DNA of 64,000 bases, from assembly GCA_047967505.1 (NCBI GenBank), contig CM106540.1; one strand, given 5' to 3'. The translations under genes were made by a program, and so were the position numbers. Below are positions 1 to 10,120 of this stretch, piece by piece. The notes beneath the pieces are model-generated. The model had not been told where the DNA came from and ran no database searches. It saw nothing but the letters and a program-made list of their open reading frames with translations. The stretch is from Dipteris shenzhenensis (Eukaryota; Polypodiophyta; Polypodiopsida; Gleicheniales). The stretch's first letter is position 1. Each line of letters begins with the position of its first letter.

Positions 1-730
1 ATATAAAATCCAAACTATATTACAACACTTGTGGCAAATGATGCTAGGAATAGCCAAGAGGCTTTACAAGGCTGAAATGATGTGCACAATGCCATGAAAT
101 AACCGTATAAGCTTTACAATGGTGGCATGTGTGTGTGAAATAAAATCATGTGCTATGTGCCCAACTGAACAATCGGCAATGCCTCTGAACAATCTGAAGT
201 CGGCTCACTGAACTGATGAACCTCAGGTTTTAGGTAATCTAATGATGTGAAACCATATGTGAGCGTATGGACTGCTTTGAGTAGGTACTAGTCGAGAATT
301 TCGGGCATGGCTTAGACTGGCAACTTGGGGAGATTCAAAGCGTCCCCTCTATGGCGATCTAGTCTACTCTAATTTAGATCTATACCAACCATCGATCGAT
401 GAAAGAACCACAAATGATTCCTTTTCTTTTGTTTTTTTTAAGTGATGGGTCAAATGCATCGATGTAGAGGCGAATGTGCATGAAGTGGTTTTGTCGGTGG
501 TGATGAGGCTCAAATGTGAGTGTAACTTGTGCCAAAATGTGGCATGATGTGACGAGTGCGTAGAGCACAAAAAATCAAGTGACTTTTCTCTTTGGAGCGC
601 CCTCAAATTCTTCCTGGATCAAGAGATACAACTTGATCTAGGTGGAGGAGCAAAAGGAGTGCAAATGTGCTCAATGATGGTGTCACTATGGGTCACATGC
701 ACTAAGGATGTGGCATTGTGCCTAGTAAGA
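1..730. other. Flanking DNA left of element 1, no gene seen
   Basis: I see no supported gene here. Short open frames on the minus strand near 364-606 have no recognisable domain and overlap each other in different frames. Some words (for example 'ggctttacaa') recur near 53.9 kb, so part of this stretch may be another dispersed repeat, but I could not delimit it. Confidence 0.5.
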
Positions 731-735
731 GGTGT
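731..735. repeat. Target-site duplication GGTGT (left)
   Basis: The five bases GGTGT lie directly before the LTR start TGTCT at 736 and recur directly after the last LTR base at 8032. The match, together with TG..CA termini, fixes both element ends. Confidence 0.75.
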
Positions 736-844
736 TGTCTCTATGCCAACATGGACTTAGGTAGAACAGAATGTGTGTGTAGAGTATCGGCAAAGCTCTA
801 CTTGTACTTGCATAAGTATAGAAATAATCCCTCTTAGAAATCCA

Positions 845-1264
845 ACTTGCATGTTCTACATGCAAGTTCTACATACAACTCCTACATGCAACTCCTACAT
901 GTGAGTTGTTCATGCGAGTTCTACATGCAAGTTCTACATATGACTTCTACATACAACTCCTACATGCAACTCCTACATGCGAGTTGTACATGCGAGTTCT
1001 ACATGCAAGTTCTACATACGACTTATACATGTGAGTTCTACATGCAAGTTCTACACACGACTTCTACATGCAACTCCTACATGCAAGTTCTACACATGAC
1101 TCCTACATGCAACTCCTACATGCGAGTTGTACATGTGAGTTCTACATACAAGTTCTACATATGACTCCTACATGCAACTCCTACATGCGAGTTGTACATG
1201 CAAGTTCTACATGCAAGTTCTACATACGACTTTTACATGCAACTTCTATATGCAAGTTCTACAT
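845..1264 (+). repeat. 13-bp minisatellite in the LTR
   Basis: About 32 copies of a 13-base unit such as TACATGCAAGTTC sit directly upstream of the TATA box. Variants swap CAAG for CAACT, CGAGT or ACGACT. Thirteen is not a multiple of three, so the translation repeats every 13 residues in all frames and stays open; this explains an apparent 105-residue reading frame that I do not regard as a gene. The position in U3 suggests a promoter or enhancer array (inference). The same unit lies reversed in the LTRs at about 9690-9910 and 10770-10990. Confidence 0.9.
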
Positions 1265-1320
1265 GTAGAGAGAGAATGTGTTACAATTCCTACATGCAAA
1301 GAGAGAAGCTCTCCAACTTG

Positions 1321-1328
1321 TATAAATA
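1321..1328 (+). promoter_or_regulatory. LTR TATA box
   Basis: TATAAATA follows CTCCAACTTG and precedes CCCCATAATGGA. The same box in the same surroundings is present reversed at 9606-9613, 10684-10691 and 56689-56696, so it is conserved across LTR copies of this group. Transcription would start about 30 bases downstream. Confidence 0.75.
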
Positions 1329-2051
1329 CCCCATAATGGAAAGCGCACACTCTTTGGGGCATTGTGTTGAGTTCTACTTTGGTATTCCAAGCAATTGTCT
1401 CAAGTGTCCATGCTTCCTTGCACTCCACGTCCAAAAGCATGTCCTAACCTTGCAACTCCTCCTCCCCTTTCCTCCAACCTTGCAACCCATCCTCTCCCTC
1501 TCCTCCTCCCTCTTCCTCCTCCTCCTCCCTCCTCCTCCTCCTCCTCTCTCCATATGCTCCCCCTAAACCCTTAGTTCCTCAACCCTTAATCTCCATGATC
1601 TATAAGGGAGATGAGTTCTCCACCATGTACTCTACTCTAAACCTTGGAACCTCTTCTAAACTCTGGAACTCCTTCTTACCCTCAAACCTCCTTCTAAACC
1701 TTGGAACTCCTTCTAACCCTAGAACCTCTTCTAAACCTTGAAACTTCCTTCTAAACCCTAGAACCTCCTTCTAATCCTTAAACTCCTCCTAAACCTTGCA
1801 ACCCCAAATGAAGACGAAATCCTTGATTACCTCAACCATGATGATACATGCTCCTTTTATACATGCATGCACTATGTTTGCTTACCACACTTAAGCCTAC
1901 GTCTCTCACTGGAACATGACTCGAGGTCTAAGCTACATGTATACTATAAACGACAACCTCGATATATCTATAGGTGAAAAAAAGCCTCGGAACCTTGCAT
2001 ACTGAGAATACCCTGCTCTTCGTATGGAAGCCGTGGGAAAGAGCCAACATT

Positions 2052-2069
2052 TGGCACTGTTGCCGGGGA
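2052..2069 (+). other. Primer-binding site, tRNA-Asp type
   Basis: TGGCACTGTTGCCGGGGA lies two bases after the LTR end. Plant tRNA-Asp(GUC) with its CCA tail would pair with TGGCGCCGTTGCCGGGGA; 16 of 18 positions match, and both differences are C-to-T or G-to-A changes. The tRNA sequence is from general knowledge. tRNA-Asp priming is known in some plant Ty3/gypsy lineages of the Tat/Athila group. Confidence 0.8.
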
Positions 2070-2483
2070 GACTAGCATCTCAAGTAACGAGTAAACATAT
2101 GTAGGTATGTGTGAAAAAACAAACTACCTCAAACTTTCATGAACATAACACTCAAGGGCAAGGAGAGTAAAATTTTTTCCATTTCTAGCCAAACATATCA
2201 ACCCCAAGCATCAACCTTGGGTTACTACCTTAAGAAATTTTCTTTATTTCTTAAAAATAAGCCACTTGATAACCAATCCGGCTAGGTAGTGGACATGAAT
2301 GCATAGATCTTGCAATTTTGATCGTTTCACCTTTTTGCAGAAGAGCAAACTGAGCTAACCATCAAAAGTTATGGCTCAGGAAGATTCGCTCATATCTTCA
2401 TGCCATGACCTTCGATTGACGATCTGTCTCCACCGGCACAATTCCTACACACAAAGGACAATCTTAGACACATTATTAACACG
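2070..2483 (+). other. Element 1 leader between primer site and gag
   Basis: Non-coding leader of about 410 bases. It contains AT-rich sequence and no frame that I can support. It probably corresponds to the untranslated, RNA-packaging region of the element, by position only. Confidence 0.5.
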
Positions 2484-4600
2484 ATGGTCCCTACACAAAC
2501 TAACACCACTCTAACCCTCCCAACAAAACTTCATCCACAACCGCACTTGTGGCAGAGACACCCTTGGCAAATCTTGCCCAATCTGCATGCAGCTACGTTC
2601 CGACCAATTTTGCATTCAACTCCACTACAACACTCGCCAATTTTGCATTCAACTCCACTACAACCACCACCCCCACCAATCCTCTACCCCGAATCCCCCA
2701 CTGAGATTCAATCACTCCCTTTAACTCCTCCACCCCCCAACATGGCTGAACGCCATCGCGACAATGATGGGGATATCGACCTCGATGCAGAGGCTGACAA
2801 TTTCTTTAATCGAAGAAATAAGAACAATCAAGGTAGATGCCCCTTGGGAAAACTAAAACTTCCCAAATATAATGGTAGGGGAGATCCAGCCCAATTCCTC
2901 CAGCATTTTGATGCTGCATGCTGAGCAGGTGGAGATCAAACCCATGAAACCAAGGTGGCTTAGTTTCCCATGGCCTTAACTGATGAAGCATCTGAATGGT
3001 ACCTAGACCTTCTAGTGGAAGAGTGCACCACATGGGACCTACTTCAAATAGAATTCAAACAACACTTTCAAACGGAGAGGCTACAAGATGATCCTGCTCT
3101 CCAACTAAGCAAGATCGAACAAGGCTGGCGAGAAGATGTACACACGTACCTAGGTAAGATGAAAAGATTAATCGCCAAATTGATCCATGCCTAGATGCAA
3201 AGTACCTCATGGCATGGTTCATTGCAAGACTAAGAAAGAAAATCCGAAAAGATATGAAAAAGATTAGCAACTATGAAACGTTCAGTGATGCTCATGTGGC
3301 AGCCATTGACATCAAGGATGGCATGACCAACTCAGACACTAGCAATGATGATGGCAGATCTAGTACATGTGATAAGCAGTCGAAAAAGGGCAAATCAAAG
3401 GCCACTGCCGAAACATCAAATGAAGATCCCATGACCATGAAGCTGAAAGAAGACATGATGCAGGCCATGGAACAAAAACTTCACTTGTCACAACCACCAA
3501 CTCAGACATATCCACGGCGAGAAAATGTCTGGTGTCCACACTGCATGGCCAATCATACAGCAAATGAGTGCCTAGTCCTAAGAGCTAGGATCACTGCACA
3601 AGCAAATCCACCGTCAAGGTTGTGGTGCCATATCTGCATCATCGGTGGCCATGATGAGAATAGTTGCATCTTCAACATGTGCAACAACCCGCCTCGCACT
3701 CAACAATACCAAGCGGCACCCATGCCAGTATACAAGCAATTGACACTTGCACAAGCGCCCCCTGCTCCGAGGCTAAATCCTGTTCCCATTCGAACACAAG
3801 TCCTACAACTACTCAGGAATCCGAATCCACGACCATATCCAAGAGCACCAAATCTAGCTCCTCAAGCAGTTCCAATACATCAATTACAAGCCGAGGAAGT
3901 AGACTCACCATTTGACTATGAAGCAGAGTACCCAGTGTACTATGTAGAGGGTGCAGAGGGTTTAATTCCAGTTTATGCAAATCAAGTATGTCCCAACACA
4001 TATTGTTCACCAATCAAGTGCTACGGTTGTGGAGAAAATCACCGGATCGCAGAGTGCCCTCACCGTGGTAGCCCAGCTACTTTCCAACCCCTCTGTAGAG
4101 ATTGTGGCATAGGACATGCCTATATGGATTGTCCCATGCAAAATAAAGGCCCATAACAAATAGAGGTTAAGCATGACGTCCCAATCGGCATCATTGGGGT
4201 GGACCATCAAAGTCTAGGTCCAGCAAGTGTAATATCACAACTTGTAAATGTAATTACACGGCAACAGAAAGAGGCCACCAAGGACCCTAACATTCCAATC
4301 CAACCAAAGCGACTTCTGAAAAAGAAAGCACAAGTGCCTCCACCTCTGCCAAGCAATGAGCAGCCGAGCTCATCCACATCAACTCCCGAGCCTCAAATAA
4401 AAGAAGCTCCATACCCAAATGCAGAGATGGAGAAGGCTCGTTTTCAGGCACTTCAACAATGGGTACAAAAGGAACAAGCTCAATTTGAGGCTAAGAAACA
4501 AGCTCAATTTGAGGCTGAGAAACAAGCTCAAGACCCAATCCCTAACTTGTTAGATCCACAAAGTATTGATACTGTACTTGAGTCTTTGTTCCAACAATAG
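2484..4600 (+). pseudogene. gag: Retroelement Gag (capsid plus four zinc knuckles), broken
   Basis: This codes for a retrotransposon Gag. The first ATG is at 2484; MAERHRDND near 2743 is an alternative start. The capsid part reads LPKYNGRGDPAQFLQHFDAA, then EASEWYLDL, then a DLLQIEFKQHFQTE segment, the usual order of a plant retrotransposon gag domain. The C-terminal half (about 3530-4140) has four CCHC zinc knuckles: CPHC..H..C, CHIC..H..C, CYGC..H..C and CRDC..H..C. Three have only three residues between the second Cys and the His instead of four. A Pro-rich, Gln/Lys-rich tail (KQAQFEA repeats) follows in the same frame after a TAA at 4154-4156. Lesions: TGA near 2922, TAG at 2961, a stop plus frameshift near 3192, TAA at 4154 and TAG at 4598. 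Most stops stand where Gln or Arg is expected. It is too broken to make a full protein. Confidence 0.85.
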
Positions 4601-5510
4601 ACTCCACAACATACTGTACTGCCATGTCAACTTGGAGCCACACTCTCTAGCATTCTGAGTTATCCTGTGTCAATTTCCATCGGAATCCTCCTACGGAATT
4701 TTCCCAATATTTGGGAGAGTTTCAAAGGATGGATTGAACTCGTAAATCCCCCTCCACCTATGAACGACATCAAAGATATCCCTACGCAAATGGGTGAGAG
4801 AGATGACATATGCAACATTACTGTGCCTTTGATCCACAAGGCATATAAAGACAGCCATTGATGGGGCCCAGTCACTGGAACTTGTTTGGCCACCCCCATC
4901 GGCTTATGCTCTTTCCTAGGAAGCAATATCTTACTTCGAGCAAAGGGGTCTAGGCAATTTGCATGAGAGCCTAAAATCCTTGGAGGACAGTCCTACAATG
5001 ACCACATACATCAAGCACTTTCTCCATTCTTACCACTCTAGCAATGCAAAAGTTGGCAAGTACGGTACAATCACTGTGCATCAGAGCTCACTAAACATTA
5101 TCCTCGATAGTACAGTCATTCAAAGGGCTTTCTCACTACCAACACAAGGTGCCAAATACCCTGAATGGCCTACCAATGCAAAGTTTCTCGAAGTACAATC
5201 TCTCCTCACTAAGAGCACACTGATCCATAGAGACGGCATATTGCTTTGCACAATCCTTGACCATCACCTCAAGGAAGTAGCACAATTCCTATCCACAATC
5301 CTAGGGGTTAAGTGTGGCAAGAATCGATGCCTTCCACTCTGCACATTTGTTTTGCTAAGTAGGAAGCTAAAACAAGACTGGGTCCAGCACTTAGTCATCT
5401 TCTTTACAAAGAAACTAGATGGTTCTTTAGGCCAAAAATGTAAAATTCCACACTTATTGGCTATAATCATCAAAAAAGAATTACAAGAAAGAGAAATGAC
5501 TCTGCCCTAG
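4601..5510 (+). pseudogene. Unassigned helical domain of element 1
   Basis: The reading frame of gag continues after the TAG at 4598 to about 4858 (YPVSISIGILLRNFPNIWES and on), then a frameshift near 4858 leads into a second frame that is open to 5510 apart from a TAG at 4917. Joined by eye, it reads as a soluble, mostly helical region of roughly 300 residues, with segments such as SLELVWPPPSAYALS, EAISYFEQRGLGNL and TYIKHFLHSYH. No upstream ATG fits the second frame, so it was probably part of one long polyprotein. I do not recognise the domain. It is not protease, reverse transcriptase, RNase H or integrase: no DTG, YxDD or HHCC/DDE motif is present. Confidence 0.55.
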
Positions 5511-6762
5511 TCACCAAAACCAATTGAGGAGTTGGACATACCCTTCTCACCAGTATGGGAGCCATCACCAACTTCTTCTACTATCACATTGATAAGTGTA
5601 GCTACCTTAGAAGAAATACCTATTCTAGAGGTCGGGATTGTGGAATTGCCCCAAGAAATGCTACAGCTCGGTGCACAACTGAAACCAATATATCTCCAAC
5701 AATAGCAGAGCAACCAGAGCCTGAGGCAAGATCGGCACTAGAACCTGAGGAACGATCGGCACCAGAGCCTGAGGCCACATCAGCACTAGAACTGCCCATC
5801 GATGCCATGCCAGTCGATGAGCCACAAAGGGAGCTAGTGCCAGACAACAGTATGACTATTGTACACAAGGGATTGAAATACCATTGGAATGACCTCTACC
5901 AAGTACTACAAAATCATTGAGATGGCTACATGGGCACCACTTGTACGAGCAATATCGCTAGACCTCAACACCGTCTGTCATTCTCCAACATCAAGCTAGC
6001 CAAATGATCCAAATGTCAGAACTATTCACTAGTTTGGCCAAGGAAGAATATGAAAGAGAATTGGAAATATAGACTACTGCAACAGAAATTGAAGACCAAT
6101 TTCAGGCAATCGCCATAGAGGTCAAGGCACTTTGGGCACAGATAGATGAGAAAGAGATAGAAGAAGTGCGCATGAACCAAGCTCTCCAAGCTCAAGAGAA
6201 GGCAGTGAGGGATGTGACCTCCAACCTCCACCAAAGTCAAACACAGTCGACAGTAGCAATACAAGCAACGACAATCCTACAGACCTACTATAACTCCTTG
6301 ACATCCGCACATGCTCAACAGATGGAGGTAGTGGCACAAGCTCGACTCACTCTAATTCACAAAGAAGAAGAGCTCCAGGATTACAAATACAAGCTTGAAG
6401 AAATGAAACAATCTTTGGCAGTGCGTGCCTTCAGCATTGACGAGCTTACAAGGGAATGCAAAATCTTAAAGGACCAACTTGCTACTACTCAAGAGGCCAG
6501 CACTTCACAAGCACAAGTCTTGGACCAATGGTCCAATACCACTTAAGACATTCCTCAACAGCCAAAGGTCACCTTGCAAACGAGAAAGCTTAAGGAGGCA
6601 TATACAACCATCTACCATCAATACAAAGAAAAAATGAATGAGATGCACTCCCAAAAGATAATCATCTCCAAGCTTGAACTCCAATTGCTAGTGCACAACA
6701 ATGAGACATTAGAAGACAACACCAATGAAGCCCCACTTCAATGTACAATGGTGGTGTACTAG
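5511..6762 (+). pseudogene. Acidic linker and coiled-coil region of element 1
   Basis: After a TAG at 5508 the frame continues with a Pro/Glu-rich linker; a frameshift near 5700 leads to EPEARSALEPEERSAPEPEA, a short acidic repeat. A long coiled coil follows from about 6000 to 6760, rich in Glu, Gln and Lys with heptad-like spacing (KEEELQDYKYKLEEMKQ, KLKEAYTTIYHQYKEKMNEM, KLELQLLVHN). In-frame stops at 6070 (TAG), 6544 (TAA) and 6760 (TAG) stand between otherwise continuous coding. Element 2 has a matching coiled coil on the minus strand at about 59440-59162. A self-assembly or scaffold role is possible, but that is a guess. Confidence 0.6.
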
Positions 6763-7786
6763 GAGCTTGTGGGCTACTCTACAAGTCGAAGATCACCTCA
6801 ATGCATGCGTGCTTATCCAATGGAAGCAACTCCAAATCACGATCATATCTGCTCATCCAACAATCAAATGGGAACATTCCATCGGCACCAAAACCCTACG
6901 CATAATTTGCCAAGACTTGTTCGAAGATGAGAAAAATATCTTTTGCCTATCTATACATGTTGGGTTTATAGCACTCAAGATGGATGCTTTCATTGCATAT
7001 GTATGCCTCATGGGTAGTCCTCCCCTTAGGGTTATTGTAGGGTTGTTGGCATTACTACAAAGGCCATCCCTATTATTTTCAAGGCACGACATAATTGACA
7101 TCCCACCCATGTAGCTGATCATCCCATCGCACCAGCAAAAAGAAGTGTCGAAAGATGATAGCACCTAACACATCCAACTTCCCATATCTAACCACTCTTT
7201 CTACAACATCATAACCTCACTTACCCTTGCTACTATCACCCTCTTAACCTTCCCTGAGCTCCATCCTAATATATATTCCCTCCATCATCTCTTTGCTCAT
7301 GCCTCTCACCATTTTCAACTAACCCCCAACAGTCACAAACTTATGAGCCCCTAACACCTAGCTTCTTCCCTTCCCTTGCTAATCCTACCCTTGAGGATTA
7401 CCAAGTTGCTCAAACCATTCGCCTAGTTCTTCCCCCCTCCCCTCTGCACCCCCTTCTGCAACTAATACTCTGCCATATTTCTCCCCCATGTCCCCAGATT
7501 CTCTCCCTACCCTGTCATCACCACCAACACTACTTGTGCTTCCATCAGTAAAAAATGACACAATATTTGAATATTAGCATCTAGATAATCCAATTCGTAC
7601 GCCCATGCCAAGTTCCAATGATGGGTATGATTTTGATGAGATGCCACTTCCCAATAACCCCATCAAGGAATTTTGGAGCAAATGATATGAAAACTCCAGG
7701 TGGATGGACCCTGGGCAACTTTCCTACCAACCTTCGTCAGCATCAAATTAGTGAAGGTTGGATTAGCAAGTTGGATCCACAACCCC
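6725..7786 (+). pseudogene. Conserved C-terminal domain of the element 1 extra protein
   Basis: This part is shared with element 2. The open stretch 6725-7114 contains EDEKNIFCLSIHVGFIALK and LMGSPPLRVIVGLLALLQ, which align with DEDERNVFYLSLHANLIWLK and LMGCPPLRVVAGLLPLLQ at 58818-58680 on the minus strand. Further on, after frameshifts, the words LEDYQVA, DNPIRTPMP and NPIKEFW (about 7390-7680) match LEDYQVA, DNPIHTPTR and NPIGGFW of element 2. Conservation of protein words between two separately inserted and diverged copies argues that this was a translated domain. I do not recognise a family. Several stops and frameshifts break it here, and it runs directly into the truncated 3' LTR. Confidence 0.6.
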
Positions 7787-8032
7787 CAATGAAGACGAAG
7801 GCCTTCATTACCTCAACCATGATGATACACGTTCCTTTTACACATGCATGCACTATGTTTGCTTACCACACGTAAGCCTACGTCTCTCACTAGAACACGA
7901 CTCGAGGTCCTAAGCTACACGTATACTACAAACAACAACCGTGATATATTTGTAGGTGGCAAAAAAGCCTCGGAACCTTGCATACTGAGAATACCTTGCT
8001 CTTCCTATGGAAGCTGTAGGAAAGAGCCAACA
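7787..8032 (+). repeat. 3' LTR remnant of element 1
   Basis: It corresponds to about 1806-2049, starting at CCAATGAAGACGAA and ending in GAGCCAACA. The upstream ~1.07 kb of the LTR, including the 13-bp array and TATA box, is missing, and coding-type interior sequence abuts the remnant. Because the right target duplication is intact, the loss must have happened after insertion, by an internal deletion. Confidence 0.8.
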
Positions 8033-8037
8033 GGTGT
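8033..8037. repeat. Target-site duplication GGTGT (right)
   Basis: Right partner of the 731-735 duplication, immediately after CCAACA at the end of the 3' LTR fragment. Confidence 0.75.
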
Positions 8038-8424
8038 GCCTGTGGAGCACACTTTGTGATGATGTGGTAGCTCGGTGCACATGCAAAGCCCATGTGTGCT
8101 TGGAAGGAGGCAACAGTGCCTGGCAAGAGGCTGTGTGCCATGTGGTAGTGATGAGGTGGTGATTAAGTAACCTAATTAGAGGTTAATCTAACCCAAGGTT
8201 TGGATTAACCAACCCTATGCTTTTATCACACTTAAATGAAAATTTTAAGAAAGTATAACTAAATTACTATAAGTAATTAGCAAAAAGTGAGTAAAAAGGG
8301 ACGAGGATTTTAGTAAGAAGGCAAGAAAAAAAAGGGTGTGAGGGGGTTGTCTATATGGGGGCATGTGTGTCTATATATGGGGGTTGTCTATATGGGGGCA
8401 TGTGTGTGAAAAGTAAAAGGAATA

Positions 8425-8459
<35 letters not shown>

Positions 8460-9023
8460 ACAGTGTGGGAAGTGTGTTCACTAGTTGCCATCTTATCATG
8501 TGCTACATGCATTCTTGCTTGTTAGTCCAGTTTATGCCTTTTGTGGACATCTCTTATACATCTAGCACTCTTTTTTGCTCTATAGAGACATAGAATCTTT
8601 CCTTGGAGATGTTCCCTTTTACTTTGTTACGTATCATGGTTTTGACCTCCTCTTCCTTATTTACTCCTTATGTTTATTATCTGTGTGGGCTGCTACTCAA
8701 AGCATTCGAGTTGGCTTATCGATTGGAAGGAATGAACTCCTTGCTGCAAACTTTCCTTTCCTCATGTTGCCTCATGACTCATCCTCACAATGGCATTTCG
8801 TTTGCTCGTCTGGCTCCTCTTACTTTGATTTGCTGGCTTGATCTTCTTCCCCACCTAGCTCCTTTCATGTTCTTCCCTTCTTTGTTTTACGAGCTCTACG
8901 TGCTGTCCTCTACTTTGGTGACATCTTGCATCTCTTGGTTGCTATTTGGGTCTTGTTGCCTCCACATTCTCCTCGGTTTTCTAGTGATGTGGTGAGTTCT
9001 CTGGTCTGTGTGTGCAATGGACA
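8038..9023. other. Intergenic, with a TG microsatellite
   Basis: About 1 kb without a supportable gene. It holds a TG run at 8427-8457 and a short direct repeat (GTCTATATGGGGGCATGTGTGT, twice, around 8345-8410). Two overlapping open frames at 8575-8995 encode hydrophobic peptides but have no recognisable domain or supporting signals. Confidence 0.5.
8427..8457. repeat. (GT)n microsatellite
   Basis: An uninterrupted run of about 15 GT dinucleotides. Confidence 0.95.
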
Positions 9024-10115
9024 TGTTTTTTAAATTTTGGTTAAAAGAAACCTCATCAAGAAGTCTCTTAAAATATAGTTAACCATGTATGCAGGGCTTT
9101 AAGGTTAGAAGGAGGTTCCAAGGTTCAAAAGAGGATCCAAGATTTAGAAGGGGATTCAGGGTTAGAAGGAGCTTCCAAGGTTCAAAATAGGTTCCAAGGT
9201 TCAGAAGAGGTTCCAAGGTTCAGAAGGGGGTTCAAGGTTCAGAAGGGGTTTCAAGGTTAGAAGGAGGATCCAAGGTTCAAAATAGAGTACATGGTGGAGA
9301 ACTCATCTCCTTCATAGATCATGGAGGTAGGAACTCATCTAAGAGGGTAAGGGTGTAGGGGGAGCATAGCAGTGGGAGAGAAGGAAGATGTAAGAGCATG
9401 GGGGTGGGGGAGAGAGAGGAGAAGGGAAAAGGAGAGGGAGGGGAGGAGTTTCAAGGTTGTAGGAGAGGGGGAAAGGAGGCAAAGTTAGGACATGATTTTG
9501 GATGTGGAGTGCAAGGGAGCATGGACACTTGGAGACAATTGCATAGAACACCAAAATAAAACTCAACACAATGCCCCTGAGTATGGGCTTCATTCCATTA
9601 TGGGATATTTATACAAGTTGGAAAGCTTCTCTATCTGCATGTAGAAATTGTAAGACTTTCTCTCTCTACATGTAGAACTTGCATCTAGGATGCGCATATA
9701 GAAGTTGCATGTAGGAGTTGCATGTAGGAACTATATGTAGGAATCATATGTAGAACTTGCATGTTGCATGTAGGAGTTGCATAGTGCATGTTGCATGTAA
9801 GAACAGCATGTAGGAATCGTATGTAGGAACTGCATGTAGGAATCATATGTAGAATCTGCATGTTGCATGTAGGAGTCGTATGTAGAACTTGCATGTAGAA
9901 CATGCATGTTGTATTCCTAAGAGAGATTATTCCTAGCCTTATTATGCAAGTACACACGGAGTTTTGCCACTACTCTACACACACAACATGCGGTACTTAA
10001 GTCCATGTTGACACAGAGTCAACACTAAGCTATTGACCTAAGTAGTTCCATGCATAGAGTGTGAGCTCAAGGTTGAGTTTTCTAATTGAATAGAGTCTAG
10101 GTAAGTGACTACACA
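9024..10115 (-). repeat. LTR copy 1 of a tandem pair
   Basis: Read on the minus strand this is an LTR related to the element 1 LTR: it starts TGTGTAGTCACTTACC, has a reversed 13-bp ACATGCAAGTT-type array at about 9690-9910, a TATAAATA box (9606-9613) in the same context, a pyrimidine tract, and a CCTTCTAACC array, and it ends AAAAACA. It lacks the 3' ~240-base module of element 1 and ends instead in a segment with AACCAAAATTT. No primer site or gag adjoins it, so it behaves like a solo LTR. The bases before it are GGACA. Confidence 0.75.
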
Positions 10116-10120
10116 AGACA

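Larger units (their letters stand above)
736..2049 (+). repeat. 5' LTR of element 1
   Basis: The LTR begins TGTCT and ends CCAACA. In order it holds a region resembling the LTR starts of the minus-strand copies at 9-11 kb (GTGTGTAGAGTA..GGCAAAGCTCTACTTG), a 13-bp tandem array, a TATA box at 1321, a pyrimidine-only tract near 1465-1560 (mostly TCC), a degenerate CCTTCTAAACCTTGGAACT array at about 1625-1800, and a 3' part that recurs at 7787-8032. That 3' part also resembles the matching part of the element 2 LTR. The two copies inside element 1 differ at roughly one base in ten by eye, mostly C/T or G/A, which points to an old insertion. Confidence 0.8.
736..8032 (+). mobile_element. Element 1: gag-bearing non-autonomous LTR retroelement
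   Basis: The element runs from TGTCT at 736 to CCAACA ending at 8032. It is flanked on both sides by the same five bases, GGTGT (731-735 and 8033-8037), as expected for an integrase-made target duplication. A 5' LTR of about 1.3 kb is followed two bases later by a primer-binding site matching plant tRNA-Asp. The interior codes for a Gag with zinc knuckles and then a long, unassigned coding region with a coiled coil. No protease, reverse transcriptase, RNase H or integrase motif is visible, so it would have depended on enzymes from another element. Only the last ~245 bases of the 3' LTR remain; its front and the polypurine tract appear to have been deleted after insertion. The interior is broken by stops and frameshifts and closely resembles that of element 2 at 55.9-62.4 kb. 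Confidence 0.85.

Noticed and set aside
847-1566. Open + strand frames of 66-124 codons
   Set aside because: They are translations of the 13-bp tandem array and of the pyrimidine tract in the LTR.
4959-5510. Treating this frame as an independent gene with its own start
   Set aside because: It has no ATG start, and the coding text continues upstream through a frameshift, so it is part of a longer broken product.
8575-8995. Two overlapping hydrophobic frames on the + strand
   Set aside because: They are in different frames of the same DNA, with no domain, homologue memory or gene signals.
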